Assembly: GCF_023130475.1 (NCBI RefSeq)
Contig: NZ_JAKHEX010000012.1
Location: 5,931-69,930, forward strand
Source: Aciditerrimonas ferrireducens
Lineage (GTDB): Bacteria > Actinomycetota > Acidimicrobiia > Acidimicrobiales > UBA8190
DNA length: 64,000 nucleotides
Direction: 5' to 3'
The notes under the pieces: generated by a model
Database searches by the model: none
What the model saw: the letters and a program-made list of their open reading frames with translations, nothing else
Told to the model about the DNA's origin: nothing
Shown here: positions 1-7,995 of the stretch, piece after piece
Layout: each line of letters opens with the position of its first letter
How positions within the stretch are numbered: the stretch's first letter is position 1
Program-made: the position numbers and the translations under genes

Positions 1-1
1 T

Positions 2-1099
2 GGGGGCACCATCCAGAACGACATCCTGAAGGAGTACGTGGCCCGGGGCACCTACATCTACCTGCCCAGGCCCTCGATGCGGCTCGTGACCGACACCTTC
101 GCCTACTGCCGGGAGCGGATCCCCCGCTGGAACACCATCTCGATCTCCGGCTACCACATCCGGGAGGCCGGGTCGACGGCGGTCCAGGAGATCGCCTTCA
201 CCTTGGCCAACGGCATCGCCTACGTGGAAGCGGCGCGGGCGGCCGGCCTGGCGGTGGACGAGTTCGCGCCCCGGCTGAGCTTCTTCTGGAACGCCCACAA
301 CAACCTCTTCGAGGAGGTGGCGAAGTTCCGGGCCGCTCGACGCATGTGGGCCCGGATCATGACCGAGCGGTTCGGGGCGAAGGACGAGCGCTCGAAGCTG
401 CTGCGGTTCCACACCCAGACCGGCGGCTCGACCCTGACGGCCCAGCAGCCGGAGAACAACATCGTGCGGGTCACGGTGCAGGCCCTGGCCGCCGTCCTCG
501 GTGGCACCCAGAGCCTGCACACGAACAGCTTCGACGAGGCCCTGGGCCTGCCGACCGAGAAGGCGGCGAAGATCGCCCTGCGGACCCAGCAGATCGTGGC
601 CTACGAGTCCGGCGTGGCCGACACCGTCGACCCGCTCGCCGGTTCCTACTACGTCGAGTGGCTGACCGACGAGGTGGAGCGGCGGGCCTGGGAGTACCTG
701 GAGCGGATCGACGCCCTGGGCGGGGCGGTGGCCGCCATCGAGCAGGGCTTCATGCAGGAAGAGATCGAGGCAGCGGCGTACGCCTACGCCAAGGGCATCG
801 ACGACGGCGAGAAGGTCGTGGTCGGCGTGAACCGGTTCGTGGAGGACCAGGCCGAGCCGGCCGAGGTGTTCCCCATCGACCCGGCCCTCCAGGAGGCCCA
901 GGTCGCCCGGACCCGTCGGGTGCGGGCCGAGCGGGACCAGGCCGCGGTGGACGCCGCCCTGGCCGACGTGGCGGCCGCGGCGCGCGGCACCCAGAACCTC
1001 CTCGTGCCCATGCGGGAAGCCCTGCGCCGCATGGCCACCCTGGGGGAGGTGTCCGACGTGCTCCGGGAGGCCTTCGGGGTCTACCAGCCGGGCCACTGA
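2..1099 (+). CDS. Acyl-CoA mutase large subunit (methylmalonyl-CoA mutase family), 5' partial
   Basis: The 5' end lies outside the window. The visible 365 codons begin [12 protein letters not shown] and carry the TIM-barrel motifs of the adenosylcobalamin-dependent acyl-CoA mutases, including [11 protein letters not shown] and [15 protein letters not shown]. The chain ends [12 protein letters not shown] without a C-terminal B12-binding domain, so this looks like the large subunit of a split mutase with cobalamin bound by a separate small subunit. Methylmalonyl-CoA is the usual substrate, but related enzymes act on isobutyryl- or ethylmalonyl-CoA, and the residues that would decide this are mostly upstream. 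The acyl-CoA carboxylase alpha chain and biotin ligase 2.5 kb away fit a propionyl-CoA to succinyl-CoA route. Confidence 0.9.
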   Translation, partial: GGTIQNDILKEYVARGTYIYLPRPSMRLVTDTFAYCRERIPRWNTISISGYHIREAGSTAVQEIAFTLANGIAYVEAARAAGLAVDEFAPRLSFFWNAHNNLFEEVAKFRAARRMWARIMTERFGAKDERSKLLRFHTQTGGSTLTAQQPENNIVRVTVQALAAVLGGTQSLHTNSFDEALGLPTEKAAKIALRTQQIVAYESGVADTVDPLAGSYYVEWLTDEVERRAWEYLERIDALGGAVAAIEQGFMQEEIEAAAYAYAKGIDDGEKVVVGVNRFVEDQAEPAEVFPIDPALQEAQVARTRRVRAERDQAAVDAALADVAAAARGTQNLLVPMREALRRMATLGEVSDVLREAFGVYQPGH

Positions 1100-1182
1100 T
1101 CCCGTCCCGCCGCTGGTCGGCCGCCGGCGGGGCCCGTGGGTCGCCGTCGTCGCGCCGTCGGCGGGGACCTCGCTCCTGGGGG

Positions 1183-2412
1183 TCAGGCCTTCGAGCTCGG
1201 CGGCGGGGGTGCCCCGGGGAGCAGGGGCTGTCGCTGCCCGGCCAGGAGCCGGGCCCGCAGACCCGGGTCGGTGGCGGCGTCGACGACCGTCCAGGCCAGC
1301 GCGAGGGCCCCGTCGACGAGGGCCCGCTCGGCCGAGGGGCCCACACAGGCCGCGGCGAAGGCGGGCTGGTGGTTGCAGGCGCCTCCGGCGTCGATGCCGA
1401 TGAGCGGATGGATGGCCGGCAGGGTCAGGGAGACGTTCGCCATGTCGGTCGAGAGGGCAGGCGGCTCCTGGCCGGCGTCGTCGGCCGGGTAGCGCCGGCC
1501 GAGGGCCTCGGCATTGGCCCGCCAGAGCCGGAGCAGGTCCTGGTCGGGCTCCATGTGGGAGTAGGTGGGGGCCAGGGGTCGGATCTCGAGTTGGCAACCG
1601 GTGGCGAGGGCCCCGGCCTCGAAGCAGCGCTCGATGCGGGGCCGAAGGGCCTGGAGGGCCTCGAGGGTCGGGGCCCGGAGCATCCAGCGGCCGGTGGCCG
1701 ACTGGGGCACGACGTTGGGGGCCTGGCCCCCCGAGTCGACCACGCCGTGGACCAGGGCGCCGGGCTCGAAGTGTTGGCGGAGCAGGCCGATGGCCACCTG
1801 GGCCACGACCATGGCGTCGCCGGCGTTCACCCCTTGCCAGGGGGCGGCGGCCGCATGGGCCTCCCGGCCGGTGTAGGTCACCTGGAGGTGGTCGACGGCC
1901 AGGCAGCGGGCGGTGAGGCGGTCCTCGGGCCAGGGGTGGACCATGAGGGCCAGGTGGGCCCCGGCGAAGGCGCCTCGCTCGAGGAGGAGGACCTTGCCCC
2001 CGCCGCCCTCCTCGGCCGGGGTGCCGAGGACCACGACCCGGCAGGCCGTGTCCTCGGCCACGGCGGCCAGCCCGAGGGCCGCCCCGAGGGCCGAGGCAGC
2101 GATGAGGTTGTGGCCGCAGGCGTGACCCACTCCGGGCAGGGCGTCGAGCTCGGCGCAGAGGGCCACGGTGAGCTCGCCGTGGCCGGCGGCTGCCCGGAAG
2201 GCGGTGGCCAGCCCGGCCAGGGGCCGCTCCAGCTCGAAGCCGGCCTTCTCGAGCAGCTCGGCGCAGCGATCCGAGGCCCGGTGCTCGTCGAAGGCCAGCT
2301 CGGGGTCGGCGTGGAGGGCCTCGGCCAGGCCGACCAAGGTGGAGCGGTGCTCGTCGATGGTCTCCTGGACCCGGCGTTTCAGCTCGGCGGCGTCACGGGG
2401 CACGGGCCTCAT
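1183..2412 (-). CDS. M20-family amidohydrolase (aminoacylase/carboxypeptidase-like)
   Basis: This is a 409-residue metallo-amidohydrolase of the M20 family. Visible motifs are the metal-binding HACGHN (about residues 97-102), the catalytic Glu pair in PAEEGGGGK, and a later histidine-containing dimerisation region (YTGREAHAAAAPW). Such enzymes cleave N-acyl amino acids or small amides; the substrate here cannot be read from sequence. I chose the ATG at 2412 because the M20 homology starts right after it and because it overlaps the end of the degenerate phosphatase reading frame (TGA at 2393-2395), as in a translationally coupled pair. The same frame is open further upstream, but that stretch encodes phosphatase debris rather than M20 sequence. 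Confidence 0.85.
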   Translation of the reverse strand: MRPVPRDAAELKRRVQETIDEHRSTLVGLAEALHADPELAFDEHRASDRCAELLEKAGFELERPLAGLATAFRAAAGHGELTVALCAELDALPGVGHACGHNLIAASALGAALGLAAVAEDTACRVVVLGTPAEEGGGGKVLLLERGAFAGAHLALMVHPWPEDRLTARCLAVDHLQVTYTGREAHAAAAPWQGVNAGDAMVVAQVAIGLLRQHFEPGALVHGVVDSGGQAPNVVPQSATGRWMLRAPTLEALQALRPRIERCFEAGALATGCQLEIRPLAPTYSHMEPDQDLLRLWRANAEALGRRYPADDAGQEPPALSTDMANVSLTLPAIHPLIGIDAGGACNHQPAFAAACVGPSAERALVDGALALAWTVVDAATDPGLRARLLAGQRQPLLPGAPPPPSSKA

Positions 2413-2910
2413 TCGAGCACGCCGGTCGGCCGAGGGCCAGGGGCCGGCCCCCGAGGCAGGAGGCCCGATGGCGGAGGTCACGGAGACCGGCCACGAGGTC
2501 CCCGGCGTGCTCGACGAGGCCGTCGGTGGAGAGCACCAGGAGGTCCCCCTCCGGCGAGGGAGAGCCGGACCTCCGGGCCCGGTCCGCCGCCCGGCGAGCC
2601 GAGGGCGACGCCCGGGACCGGGAGGTAGCGGGCCGGGACGCCGTCGGCCGGGACCAGGAGCGGGGGCAGGTGGCCCGCCGAGGCCAGGGTGCAGGTGCCG
2701 TCGTGGGGGTGGAGGTGGGCGACGAGGGCGGTGGGCCCGGTGGCCGTGGCCCTCGGCGTCGACGACGGCCAGGTGGACCGCCCCGTCGGGCAGCCGGGCC
2801 CAGTGCCAGGCATCCCCGAGGAGCGGGGCCTCGGGCCGCGCCGGGACGCCGCGGGCGGCCAGCTCGAGCCGCTCGGCGGGAAGGCGGATCACCGTCGCTG
2901 CGGGGGCCAT
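2393..2910 (-). pseudogene. Degenerate SpoIIE/PP2C-type serine phosphatase (RsbU-like)
   Basis: Three reading frames together spell a SpoIIE-like phosphatase domain. The first, from the ATG at 2910, gives LPDGAVHLAVVDAEGHG. The second gives ALVAHLHPHDGTCTLASAG and then HLPPLLVPADG. The third gives the acidic metal motif GDLLVLSTDGLVEHAGD and ends at 2393. Two frame changes are needed, and the helical stretch of roughly 80 residues normally found between the first two segments is missing, so this is an internally deleted pseudogene rather than one sequencing slip. Intact relatives dephosphorylate anti-anti-sigma factors. It is divergent from a second broken regulator at 3004. Confidence 0.7.
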
Positions 2911-3003
2911 CGGGCGCACGGGCCGAGTCTCCTGGGCCTCCCCGGAGGGCGCCTCACCCGTTCGGGCGATTTCCTCCGCGATCCGGTGGGCTACAACGGG
3001 CCC

Positions 3004-3652
3004 ATGTCTTCGCTCGACGACCAGGCCAGCCCGGACCGACGCCTGCTGCGGGTGGCCCTCGCCAACGACTACGAGCTCGTCCTGGCTGGACTGGCCCGGT
3101 TGCTCTAGCCCTACGGCGACCGGGTGGCGGTGAGCGAGCTGGACGTCCGGCAGGGCCCGAAGCAGCCGTGCGACGTCTGCCTCTTCGACAGCTACGGCCG
3201 CGCTGACGACGGGCTGGCCCAGGTCGGGCGCCTCGCGGAAGACCCCCGGGTGGGGGCCGTGGCCGTCTACACCTGGGTGCTGCGGCCGTCCCTGGAACGG
3301 GCCTATGTGGCGGCCGGGGCGGAAGTGGCTGCTGACCCGGCGGGAGAGCGAGGTGCTGGCCTTGTTGACCACGTGCATGTCGAATCGGGAGATCGCCGCC
3401 GCCCTGTTCCTGAGCGAGCACACGGTCCGCAGCCACCTGAAGGCCATCTTCCGGAAGCTCCAGGTGGCGAACCGGAGCCAGGCCGCCACCTCGGCGATCT
3501 TGGACCCGGACTTCGCCCGTCGGTTCGGGACCCCGGGCCAGCCGGAGTCCTCGAGCGACCTCGCCGCCCTGGTCGAGGAACGGCTGGACGCCGGGGACGC
3601 CCCGCGGGGCGACGGCGTCGAGGAAGGACGACTGGACGGGGCTAGCCGATGA
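3004..3652 (+). pseudogene. Broken LuxR-family response regulator
   Basis: From the ATG at 3004 the frame reads a receiver-like domain (LRVALANDYELVLAGLARLL) and hits an in-frame TAG at 3106-3108. The same frame continues with PYGDRVAVSELDV, DVCLFDSYGR (likely phospho-acceptor Asp) and VAVYTWVLRPSLERAYVAAGA. It then jumps at about 3310-3330 into another frame with an intact LuxR helix-turn-helix (LTRRESEVLALL, then LFLSEHTVRSHLKAIFRKL). The receiver-to-HTH linker is largely missing, so there is a nonsense codon plus a frameshifting deletion. The 3' end overlaps the stop of the convergent carboxylase gene. A short HTH-only protein from the ATG at 3305 is possible but has no obvious ribosome binding site. 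Confidence 0.75.
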
Positions 3653-5423
3653 TCGCGACGACGTCGCCGGGGCCGACGGCGTCGCCGGCCTGCACCCGGA
3701 CCTCCTGGACCGTGCCGTCCCGGTCGGCGGTGATGGCGTTCTCCATCTTCATGGCCTCGAGGACACAGAGGGTCTGGCCGGCCTCGACGGTGTCGCCCGG
3801 GGCCACGAGGACCTTCACGATGGTGCCCTGCATGGGGACGGTGACCGTCCCTGAACCGGTCTGAGTGGCGGCGCTTCGAGGTCGGGACGACCGCCCCGCA
3901 CGCGTGGCCGACTGGCCGGGCCGGGCCCCGAGGGGGGCCGACCCGACGGGGAGGGCAGCGGTCGGGAGCCAGAGCTTGAGCTGGTAGCGGCGGCCGTTGA
4001 CCTCGGCGGTGACGTCCCGGAGCACCCGCTCCTCGCCGACCTCCTCAGCGCTCGTCGGTGCGGGCGCCGCCTGGACGCCGCGCAGGTCCAGGCGCTGCTC
4101 GACCCAGTTGGTCGAGTGGCGGGCCTCGGCGAAGTCCGGGTGGCGGAGGATGGCGAGCTCGGCGGGGATCGTGGTGGCGATCCCCTCGATGGTGGTCTCC
4201 TCGAGGGCCCGGATCATCCTGCGCCGGGCCGCGTCCCGGTCGGGCGCCCAGACCACCAGCTTGGCCACGAGGTTGTCGTAGAACTGGCTGACGGTGTCCC
4301 CGGCCTCGTAGCCGGCGTCCAGCCGCACGCCCGGGCCGGCCGGTTGGCGGAAGCGCTGGATGGTGCCCGGGGAGGGCAGGAACCGGCCCTCGGCCGGGTC
4401 CTCGGCGTTGATGCGGACCTCGATGGCGTGCCCCCGGCGCTCGATCTGGTCCTGGCCGAAGGGCAGGGGCTCCCCGGAGGCCACCCGCAGCTGGAGCTCC
4501 ACCAGGTCCAGGCCGGTGACCAGCTCGGTGACCGGGTGCTCGACCTGGAGGCGGGTGTTCATCTCGAGGAAGTAGAAGTCGCCGTCCTGGTAGAGGAACT
4601 CGACGGTGCCGGCGTTCACGTAGCCGCAGGCCCGGGCCACCTTCACCGCCGCCTCGCCCATGCGCCGGCGGACCTCGTCGGGGAAGGCCGGGGCCGGGCT
4701 CTCCTCGACCAGCTTCTGGTGCCGCCGCTGGCAGGAGCAGTCCCGCTCGCCGAGCCAGAGATGGTTGCCGTGGGTGTCCGAGATGACCTGCATCTCGATG
4801 TGCCGGGGCCAGGCGAGGTAGCGCTCGAGGTAGATCTCGGGCCGGCCGAAGTAGGCCTGGGCCTCCCGCTGGGCCGACTCCATGGCCTCCCGGACCTCGT
4901 CGGGGCCCTGGACGACCTTCATGCCCTTGCCGCCACCGCCGAAGGCGGCCTTGATGGCCACCGGCCAGCCGTGCTCCTCGCCGAAGGCCAGGATCTCCTC
5001 GGGGTCGGTCACCGGCTCGGTCCGGCCCGGGACCCCCGACACCCCGGCCGCCTCGGCTGCCCGCCGGGAGCTGATCTTGTCCCCCATGACCTCGATGGCC
5101 TCGGGCGGGGGGCCGATGAACGTCACCCCTTCGGCGGTGATCGCCCGGGCGAAGTCGGCGTTCTCGGAGAAGAACCCGTAGCCGGGGTGGACCGCCTCGG
5201 TGCCGCTGCGACGGATGGCGTCCAGGATGGCCTCGGTGTTCAGGTAGCTCTCGGCCGCGCTCTGGCCGCCGAGCGCGTACGCCTCGTCGGCCAGCCGGAC
5301 GTGGAGGGCGTCCCGATCGAGCTCCGAGTAGACGGCAACGGTGGCGATCCCCAGCTCTCGGCAGGTGCGGATCACCCGGACGGCGATCTCGCCGCGGTTC
5401 GCGATCAGGACCTTCCCGAACAC
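3642..5423 (-). CDS. Acyl-CoA carboxylase alpha chain (biotin carboxylase + biotin carrier)
   Basis: This 593-residue protein opens with the biotin-carboxylase signature [15 protein letters not shown]. It has the ATP-grasp loop [14 protein letters not shown] near residue 165, the catalytic stretch [14 protein letters not shown], and a C-terminal biotinyl domain with EAMKMEN (biotin on Lys559). Between them lies a Pro/Ala/Ser linker. It carboxylates biotin with ATP and bicarbonate for transfer to acetyl- or propionyl-CoA by a separate beta subunit not seen here. The start is GTG at 5423 with GAGGAGAGGGGAG just upstream. The nearby mutase and the divergent biotin ligase support a propionyl-CoA carboxylase role, but substrate choice lies in the beta subunit. 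Confidence 0.93.
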   Translation of the reverse strand: MFGKVLIANRGEIAVRVIRTCRELGIATVAVYSELDRDALHVRLADEAYALGGQSAAESYLNTEAILDAIRRSGTEAVHPGYGFFSENADFARAITAEGVTFIGPPPEAIEVMGDKISSRRAAEAAGVSGVPGRTEPVTDPEEILAFGEEHGWPVAIKAAFGGGGKGMKVVQGPDEVREAMESAQREAQAYFGRPEIYLERYLAWPRHIEMQVISDTHGNHLWLGERDCSCQRRHQKLVEESPAPAFPDEVRRRMGEAAVKVARACGYVNAGTVEFLYQDGDFYFLEMNTRLQVEHPVTELVTGLDLVELQLRVASGEPLPFGQDQIERRGHAIEVRINAEDPAEGRFLPSPGTIQRFRQPAGPGVRLDAGYEAGDTVSQFYDNLVAKLVVWAPDRDAARRRMIRALEETTIEGIATTIPAELAILRHPDFAEARHSTNWVEQRLDLRGVQAAPAPTSAEEVGEERVLRDVTAEVNGRRYQLKLWLPTAALPVGSAPLGARPGQSATRAGRSSRPRSAATQTGSGTVTVPMQGTIVKVLVAPGDTVEAGQTLCVLEAMKMENAITADRDGTVQEVRVQAGDAVGPGDVVAIIG

Positions 5424-5495
5424 CTGGCTCCCCTCTCCTCGGTCGTCGTCCCGCCGGGGACCGGCCGCGGCGGGCCAGCCGCCGACCCGGTGGGG

Positions 5496-5501
5496 ACCCT
5501 A
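5496..5501 (-). promoter_or_regulatory. Candidate -10 element for the carboxylase alpha chain
   Basis: TAGGGT on the minus strand lies about 73 nt before the GTG start at 5423, leaving a leader of about 65 nt that contains a ribosome binding site. No convincing -35 box was seen. Confidence 0.4.
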
Positions 5502-5569
5502 GCCTGGCACGGCCCTCGCCGGCGGCGCCATCGTCGCTGGCCAGGGCCTGGGGCGACGGTCACCGGCGC

Positions 5570-5575
5570 TAGGGT
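5570..5575 (+). promoter_or_regulatory. -10 element of leaderless birA transcript
   Basis: TAGGGT ends exactly 6 nt before the GTG start at 5582, the spacing at which transcription would begin on the start codon itself. There is no Shine-Dalgarno sequence. Confidence 0.6.
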
Positions 5576-5581
5576 CCGGGC

Positions 5582-6442
5582 GTGGACGAGGCCTGGCCGA
5601 CCGCCGTGCCCGGGACCCGCTTCGACCGGATCCGGCACCTCCCGGCGGTCGACTCCACCAACGACCTGGTGGCCGAGGCGGCCCGGCACGGTGAGGCCGA
5701 GGGCCTGGTGGTCGCCACCGACTACCAGCGCCGCGGGCGAGGCCGACTGGGTCGGCGCTGGGAGGCGCCACCAGGGGCCAACCTCCTTGTCTCGGTCCTG
5801 CTCCGCCCTCGCCTCGGGTGGTCCGAGCTCCACTGGGCCACGGCGGCCGTCGCCCTGGCGGCCAGCGAGGCGGTGCGGACGGTGGCCGGGGTGGCCCTGG
5901 TCGGGAAGTGGCCGAACGACCTGCTCTCGCCCCGGGGCGAGAAGGTCGCCGGAGTGCTGGCCGAGGCCGTCGGGGGCACCGACGCGCCGTCCCCGGCCGC
6001 CGTGGTCGTGGGGCTCGGCCTCAACGTCGCCTGGCCCACCACGAGCGAGGCGCTGCCCGAGGACCTCCGGGGCCGGGTCAGCTCGCTCGTCGCCCTGGCG
6101 GGCCACCGACCCTCGCGTCCCGAGCTTCTCCAGGCGCTTCTGCTCGGCCTGGAGGGCTGGCTGGTCGCCCTGGCCGAGCAGGACGGGCGCCGCCGGCTCC
6201 GCTCGGCCTACGAGGCCTGGTGCGCCACCCTCGGCCAGGAGGTCCGGGTGGAGCTTGGTCACGAGGTCCTCCTCGGCCGCGCCGAGGCCGTCGACGAGCA
6301 GGGAGCCCTCGTGGTGGCCCTGGGCGACGGGAGCCGGCGGGTGGTGGCGGCCGGCGACGTGCAACACCTGCGGGCCGCCCCGCGGGTGCCAGGGGAGCCG
6401 AGGCGAGCCGAGGACTCGCGCGGGAGGTCCGGCGTTCCCTAA
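5582..6442 (+). CDS. birA: Biotin--[biotin carboxyl carrier protein] ligase, monofunctional
   Basis: This 286-residue protein attaches biotin to the carrier lysine of biotin-dependent carboxylases such as its divergent neighbour. It shows the biotinyl-AMP loop GRGRLGRRW (about residues 52-60), the active-site motif GKWPNDLL (about 118-125), VVVGLGLNV, and a C-terminal SH3-like domain. There is no N-terminal helix-turn-helix, so it is the catalytic-only class that cannot act as the biotin repressor. The promoter arrangement points to a GTG start at 5582 on a leaderless message. The last 20 or so residues are polar and lie beyond the conserved domain. Confidence 0.93.
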   Translation: MDEAWPTAVPGTRFDRIRHLPAVDSTNDLVAEAARHGEAEGLVVATDYQRRGRGRLGRRWEAPPGANLLVSVLLRPRLGWSELHWATAAVALAASEAVRTVAGVALVGKWPNDLLSPRGEKVAGVLAEAVGGTDAPSPAAVVVGLGLNVAWPTTSEALPEDLRGRVSSLVALAGHRPSRPELLQALLLGLEGWLVALAEQDGRRRLRSAYEAWCATLGQEVRVELGHEVLLGRAEAVDEQGALVVALGDGSRRVVAAGDVQHLRAAPRVPGEPRRAEDSRGRSGVP

Positions 6443-6498
6443 GATCGGCGGCGAGCCGGGCGGCGGCTCGGCGATCGGCGGCAAAGGAGGAAGGCGTC

Positions 6499-6579
6499 GT
6501 GGCGGGCAGACAGTGGCGGGTTTGGCGCGGAGATGCGCCCGTGCGGAGTGCTTCGCAGAACCGGGGGCATGCGCGGTGA
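6499..6579 (+). CDS. Putative 26-residue coupled leader ORF
   Basis: A strong Shine-Dalgarno sequence (AAAGGAGG at 6483-6490) lies 8 nt before a GTG at 6499 that opens a 26-codon frame beginning VAGRQWRVWRGDAPV. Its TGA at 6577-6579 overlaps the GTG start of the next gene at 6576 in a GTGA junction, the same 4-bp coupling used by clear operon pairs elsewhere in the window. It could be a small protein or a leader that delivers ribosomes to the next gene, which has no ribosome binding site of its own. The peptide is basic, has two Trp and resembles nothing I recognise. Confidence 0.45.
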   Translation: MAGRQWRVWRGDAPVRSASQNRGHAR

Positions 6580-7352
6580 GCACCACCGACTGGCTTTCGG
6601 GGCTCGGCTCGGCCGTGGCCGCAGCCGCTGCTGTGGTGGGCGTGGTGCGTGGCAGCCAGAGGCGGGAGGAGCCGAAGAGCGAGCCGGGAGATCGGCCTTC
6701 GGCGCCGGTCGGCCCCTCGGCGGCACCGTTTCGAGCCACCGCTCCCAGCCTGGAGACGACCCCGGCGCGTCCACCAACGGCCGCGAGCCGCAAGGACGTG
6801 CCGGTCGCTGAAGAGCTCTGGAAAAGAGTGCTGCAGAAAGGCAAAGAGATCGACCTCGCGGAGCTGGGCACACGCGTCGGAGCCCCAGAGCGCGGTAGGC
6901 GGCAAGGCGCGCTGGTCGTCCGCTTGCACTACGGCGGCTCTTTCAGTGACCCGGGTCGCCCGAAGTTCGGGCCCGGCCATATCGACCCGACCACGATCCT
7001 CGACAACACGGTGAAGTACTGGCAGATCGGTGGGCTCATCGAGTACTGGCGGGAACACCCCGAGGAGATCCCGGACCGGCTGATCGGCTTGGCCGGCCCG
7101 GTGCGACAGCGGTTCGTCGTGAGCTCGCTGCCGATCGACACGGAACGACTCTTCGATCGGTGGGAGGCGAATCGCGGCGAGGTCGCTGTCGTCGAGGCGG
7201 CGGACGGCTCCGTGGACCTGGACTATCTGGGGCTGCGGTTCTGCCAGGTGAAGGATGCCCGGTTCGGCAACCTCCCGCAGTGCTTCTTCATCTGGGTGGA
7301 CCGCGACGGGCAAGAACGGGCCGGCGGGAGGGAAGGCAAGAGCCTGACCTGA
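6576..7352 (+). CDS. Unrecognised membrane-anchored protein
   Basis: This 258-residue protein starts VSTTDWLSGLGSAV, followed by an Ala/Val-rich stretch (about residues 9-26) that could be a membrane anchor or uncleaved signal. A Pro/Ser/Ala-rich linker reaches to about residue 70, and then a compact C-terminal domain follows with HYGGSFSDPGRPKFGPG, KYWQIGGLIEYWREHP, DYLGLRFCQVKDARFG and LPQCFFIWVDRDG. I do not recognise the family. The coding region has more A/T-rich codons (for example AAA, AGA, CAG runs near 6820-6870) than its neighbours and sits beside toxin-antitoxin debris, suggesting acquisition by transfer. The GTG start at 6576 overlaps the stop of the small upstream ORF. Confidence 0.65.
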   Translation: MSTTDWLSGLGSAVAAAAAVVGVVRGSQRREEPKSEPGDRPSAPVGPSAAPFRATAPSLETTPARPPTAASRKDVPVAEELWKRVLQKGKEIDLAELGTRVGAPERGRRQGALVVRLHYGGSFSDPGRPKFGPGHIDPTTILDNTVKYWQIGGLIEYWREHPEEIPDRLIGLAGPVRQRFVVSSLPIDTERLFDRWEANRGEVAVVEAADGSVDLDYLGLRFCQVKDARFGNLPQCFFIWVDRDGQERAGGREGKSLT

Positions 7353-7465
7353 CGGAGCGCAGACCACGCGCCCACCGCTGGGTGGGTGCGGCGTCGAGCC
7401 GACCGCAGCGCTCCGACCCGTACGGCGCCGCTCGGGTCGCCGAGGCGGGTTCGTCGGCGCGTCGG

Positions 7466-7597
7466 TCAGGGAACCAGCTCGAACGCTGGCACGTGCCGGG
7501 GTCGCACGACGGAGAAGTGACGCTGGCCCAGCGCGGCGATCACCCGGGCATGCTGGCGCTCGGCCAGGGCCACCACGGAGGCGTCGACGATCAGCGC
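7466..7597 (-). pseudogene. Truncated PIN-domain toxin (VapC remnant)
   Basis: Immediately after the antitoxin stop codon, in the same frame, 43 codons read LIVDASVVALAERQHARV followed by HFSVVRPRHVPAFELVP and a TGA at 7466-7468. This matches the C-terminal third of VapC PIN ribonucleases, where DAS-V-A-LAER and RRHF-VVRPRH are typical. The first two-thirds, including most catalytic acidic residues, is absent and no start codon is available. It is best read as the remnant of a deleted toxin gene. Confidence 0.65.
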
Positions 7598-7840
7598 CTA
7601 GCTCGGCCGCCTCCGGCGGGCCACCGCCTTGCCCACGAACTCGTCCACCCGCTCCGAGGCATCGGCCCGCTCGCCGTCGCCGACAGCGACGAAGCCCAGC
7701 CGACCCGCAGGGCCCGAGGCAGCGACGTGCTGGGCGACGGCCTCCCGGAGCACGTCGGCGACAGCGACACCCCGACGGCGGGCCTCGAGGCGGACCCTGG
7801 CGTCGAGATCGTCGGGGAGGAGGACCGTCGTCCGCTTCAC
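7598..7840 (-). CDS. Ribbon-helix-helix antitoxin (VapB/CopG-like)
   Basis: This 80-residue protein starts MKRTTVLLPDDLDARVRLEARRR-like, a ribbon-helix-helix DNA-binding fold with a beta strand (TTVLL) and two helices. Proteins of this form neutralise VapC toxins and repress their own operon. The toxin downstream is reduced to a 43-codon fragment, so the antitoxin is an orphan that may persist as a small regulator or decay. The basic C-terminus (GKAVARRRRPS) would normally carry the toxin-binding tail. An inverted overlap with the toxin start, usual in vapBC operons, is not present. Confidence 0.7.
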   Translation of the reverse strand: MKRTTVLLPDDLDARVRLEARRRGVAVADVLREAVAQHVAASGPAGRLGFVAVGDGERADASERVDEFVGKAVARRRRPS

Positions 7841-7981
7841 GATGCGACCCTATCGCCTCTCGATGTCCGCGTCGGGCTGGTCCTGCGACGGGTTCGGATG
7901 GGCTCGGCGCTGGAGCGAGCCCCTGGGCCCTGCGGTCGAGCGACCCGGTCGTCTCGGGGCTCCGGCCAGGCACCCGCCGTC

Positions 7982-7987
7982 TACCAT
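7982..7987 (+). promoter_or_regulatory. Candidate -10 element of rmlB
   Basis: TACCAT ends 8 nt before the GTG start at 7996. No ribosome binding site precedes that start, consistent with a leaderless or nearly leaderless message. Confidence 0.45.
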
Positions 7988-7995
7988 GGCCCGCC

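Noticed and set aside
346-2628. Very long open frame on the plus strand, antisense to the M20 hydrolase
   Set aside because: Composition is Arg/Gly/Pro-rich and lacks any domain; it mirrors the codon bias of the real genes. Many such frames occur throughout the window in high-GC DNA.
4116-6575. Long plus-strand frame upstream of the unrecognised protein
   Set aside because: It runs antisense to the carboxylase gene and across birA in another frame; only the section from 6576 has protein-like features.
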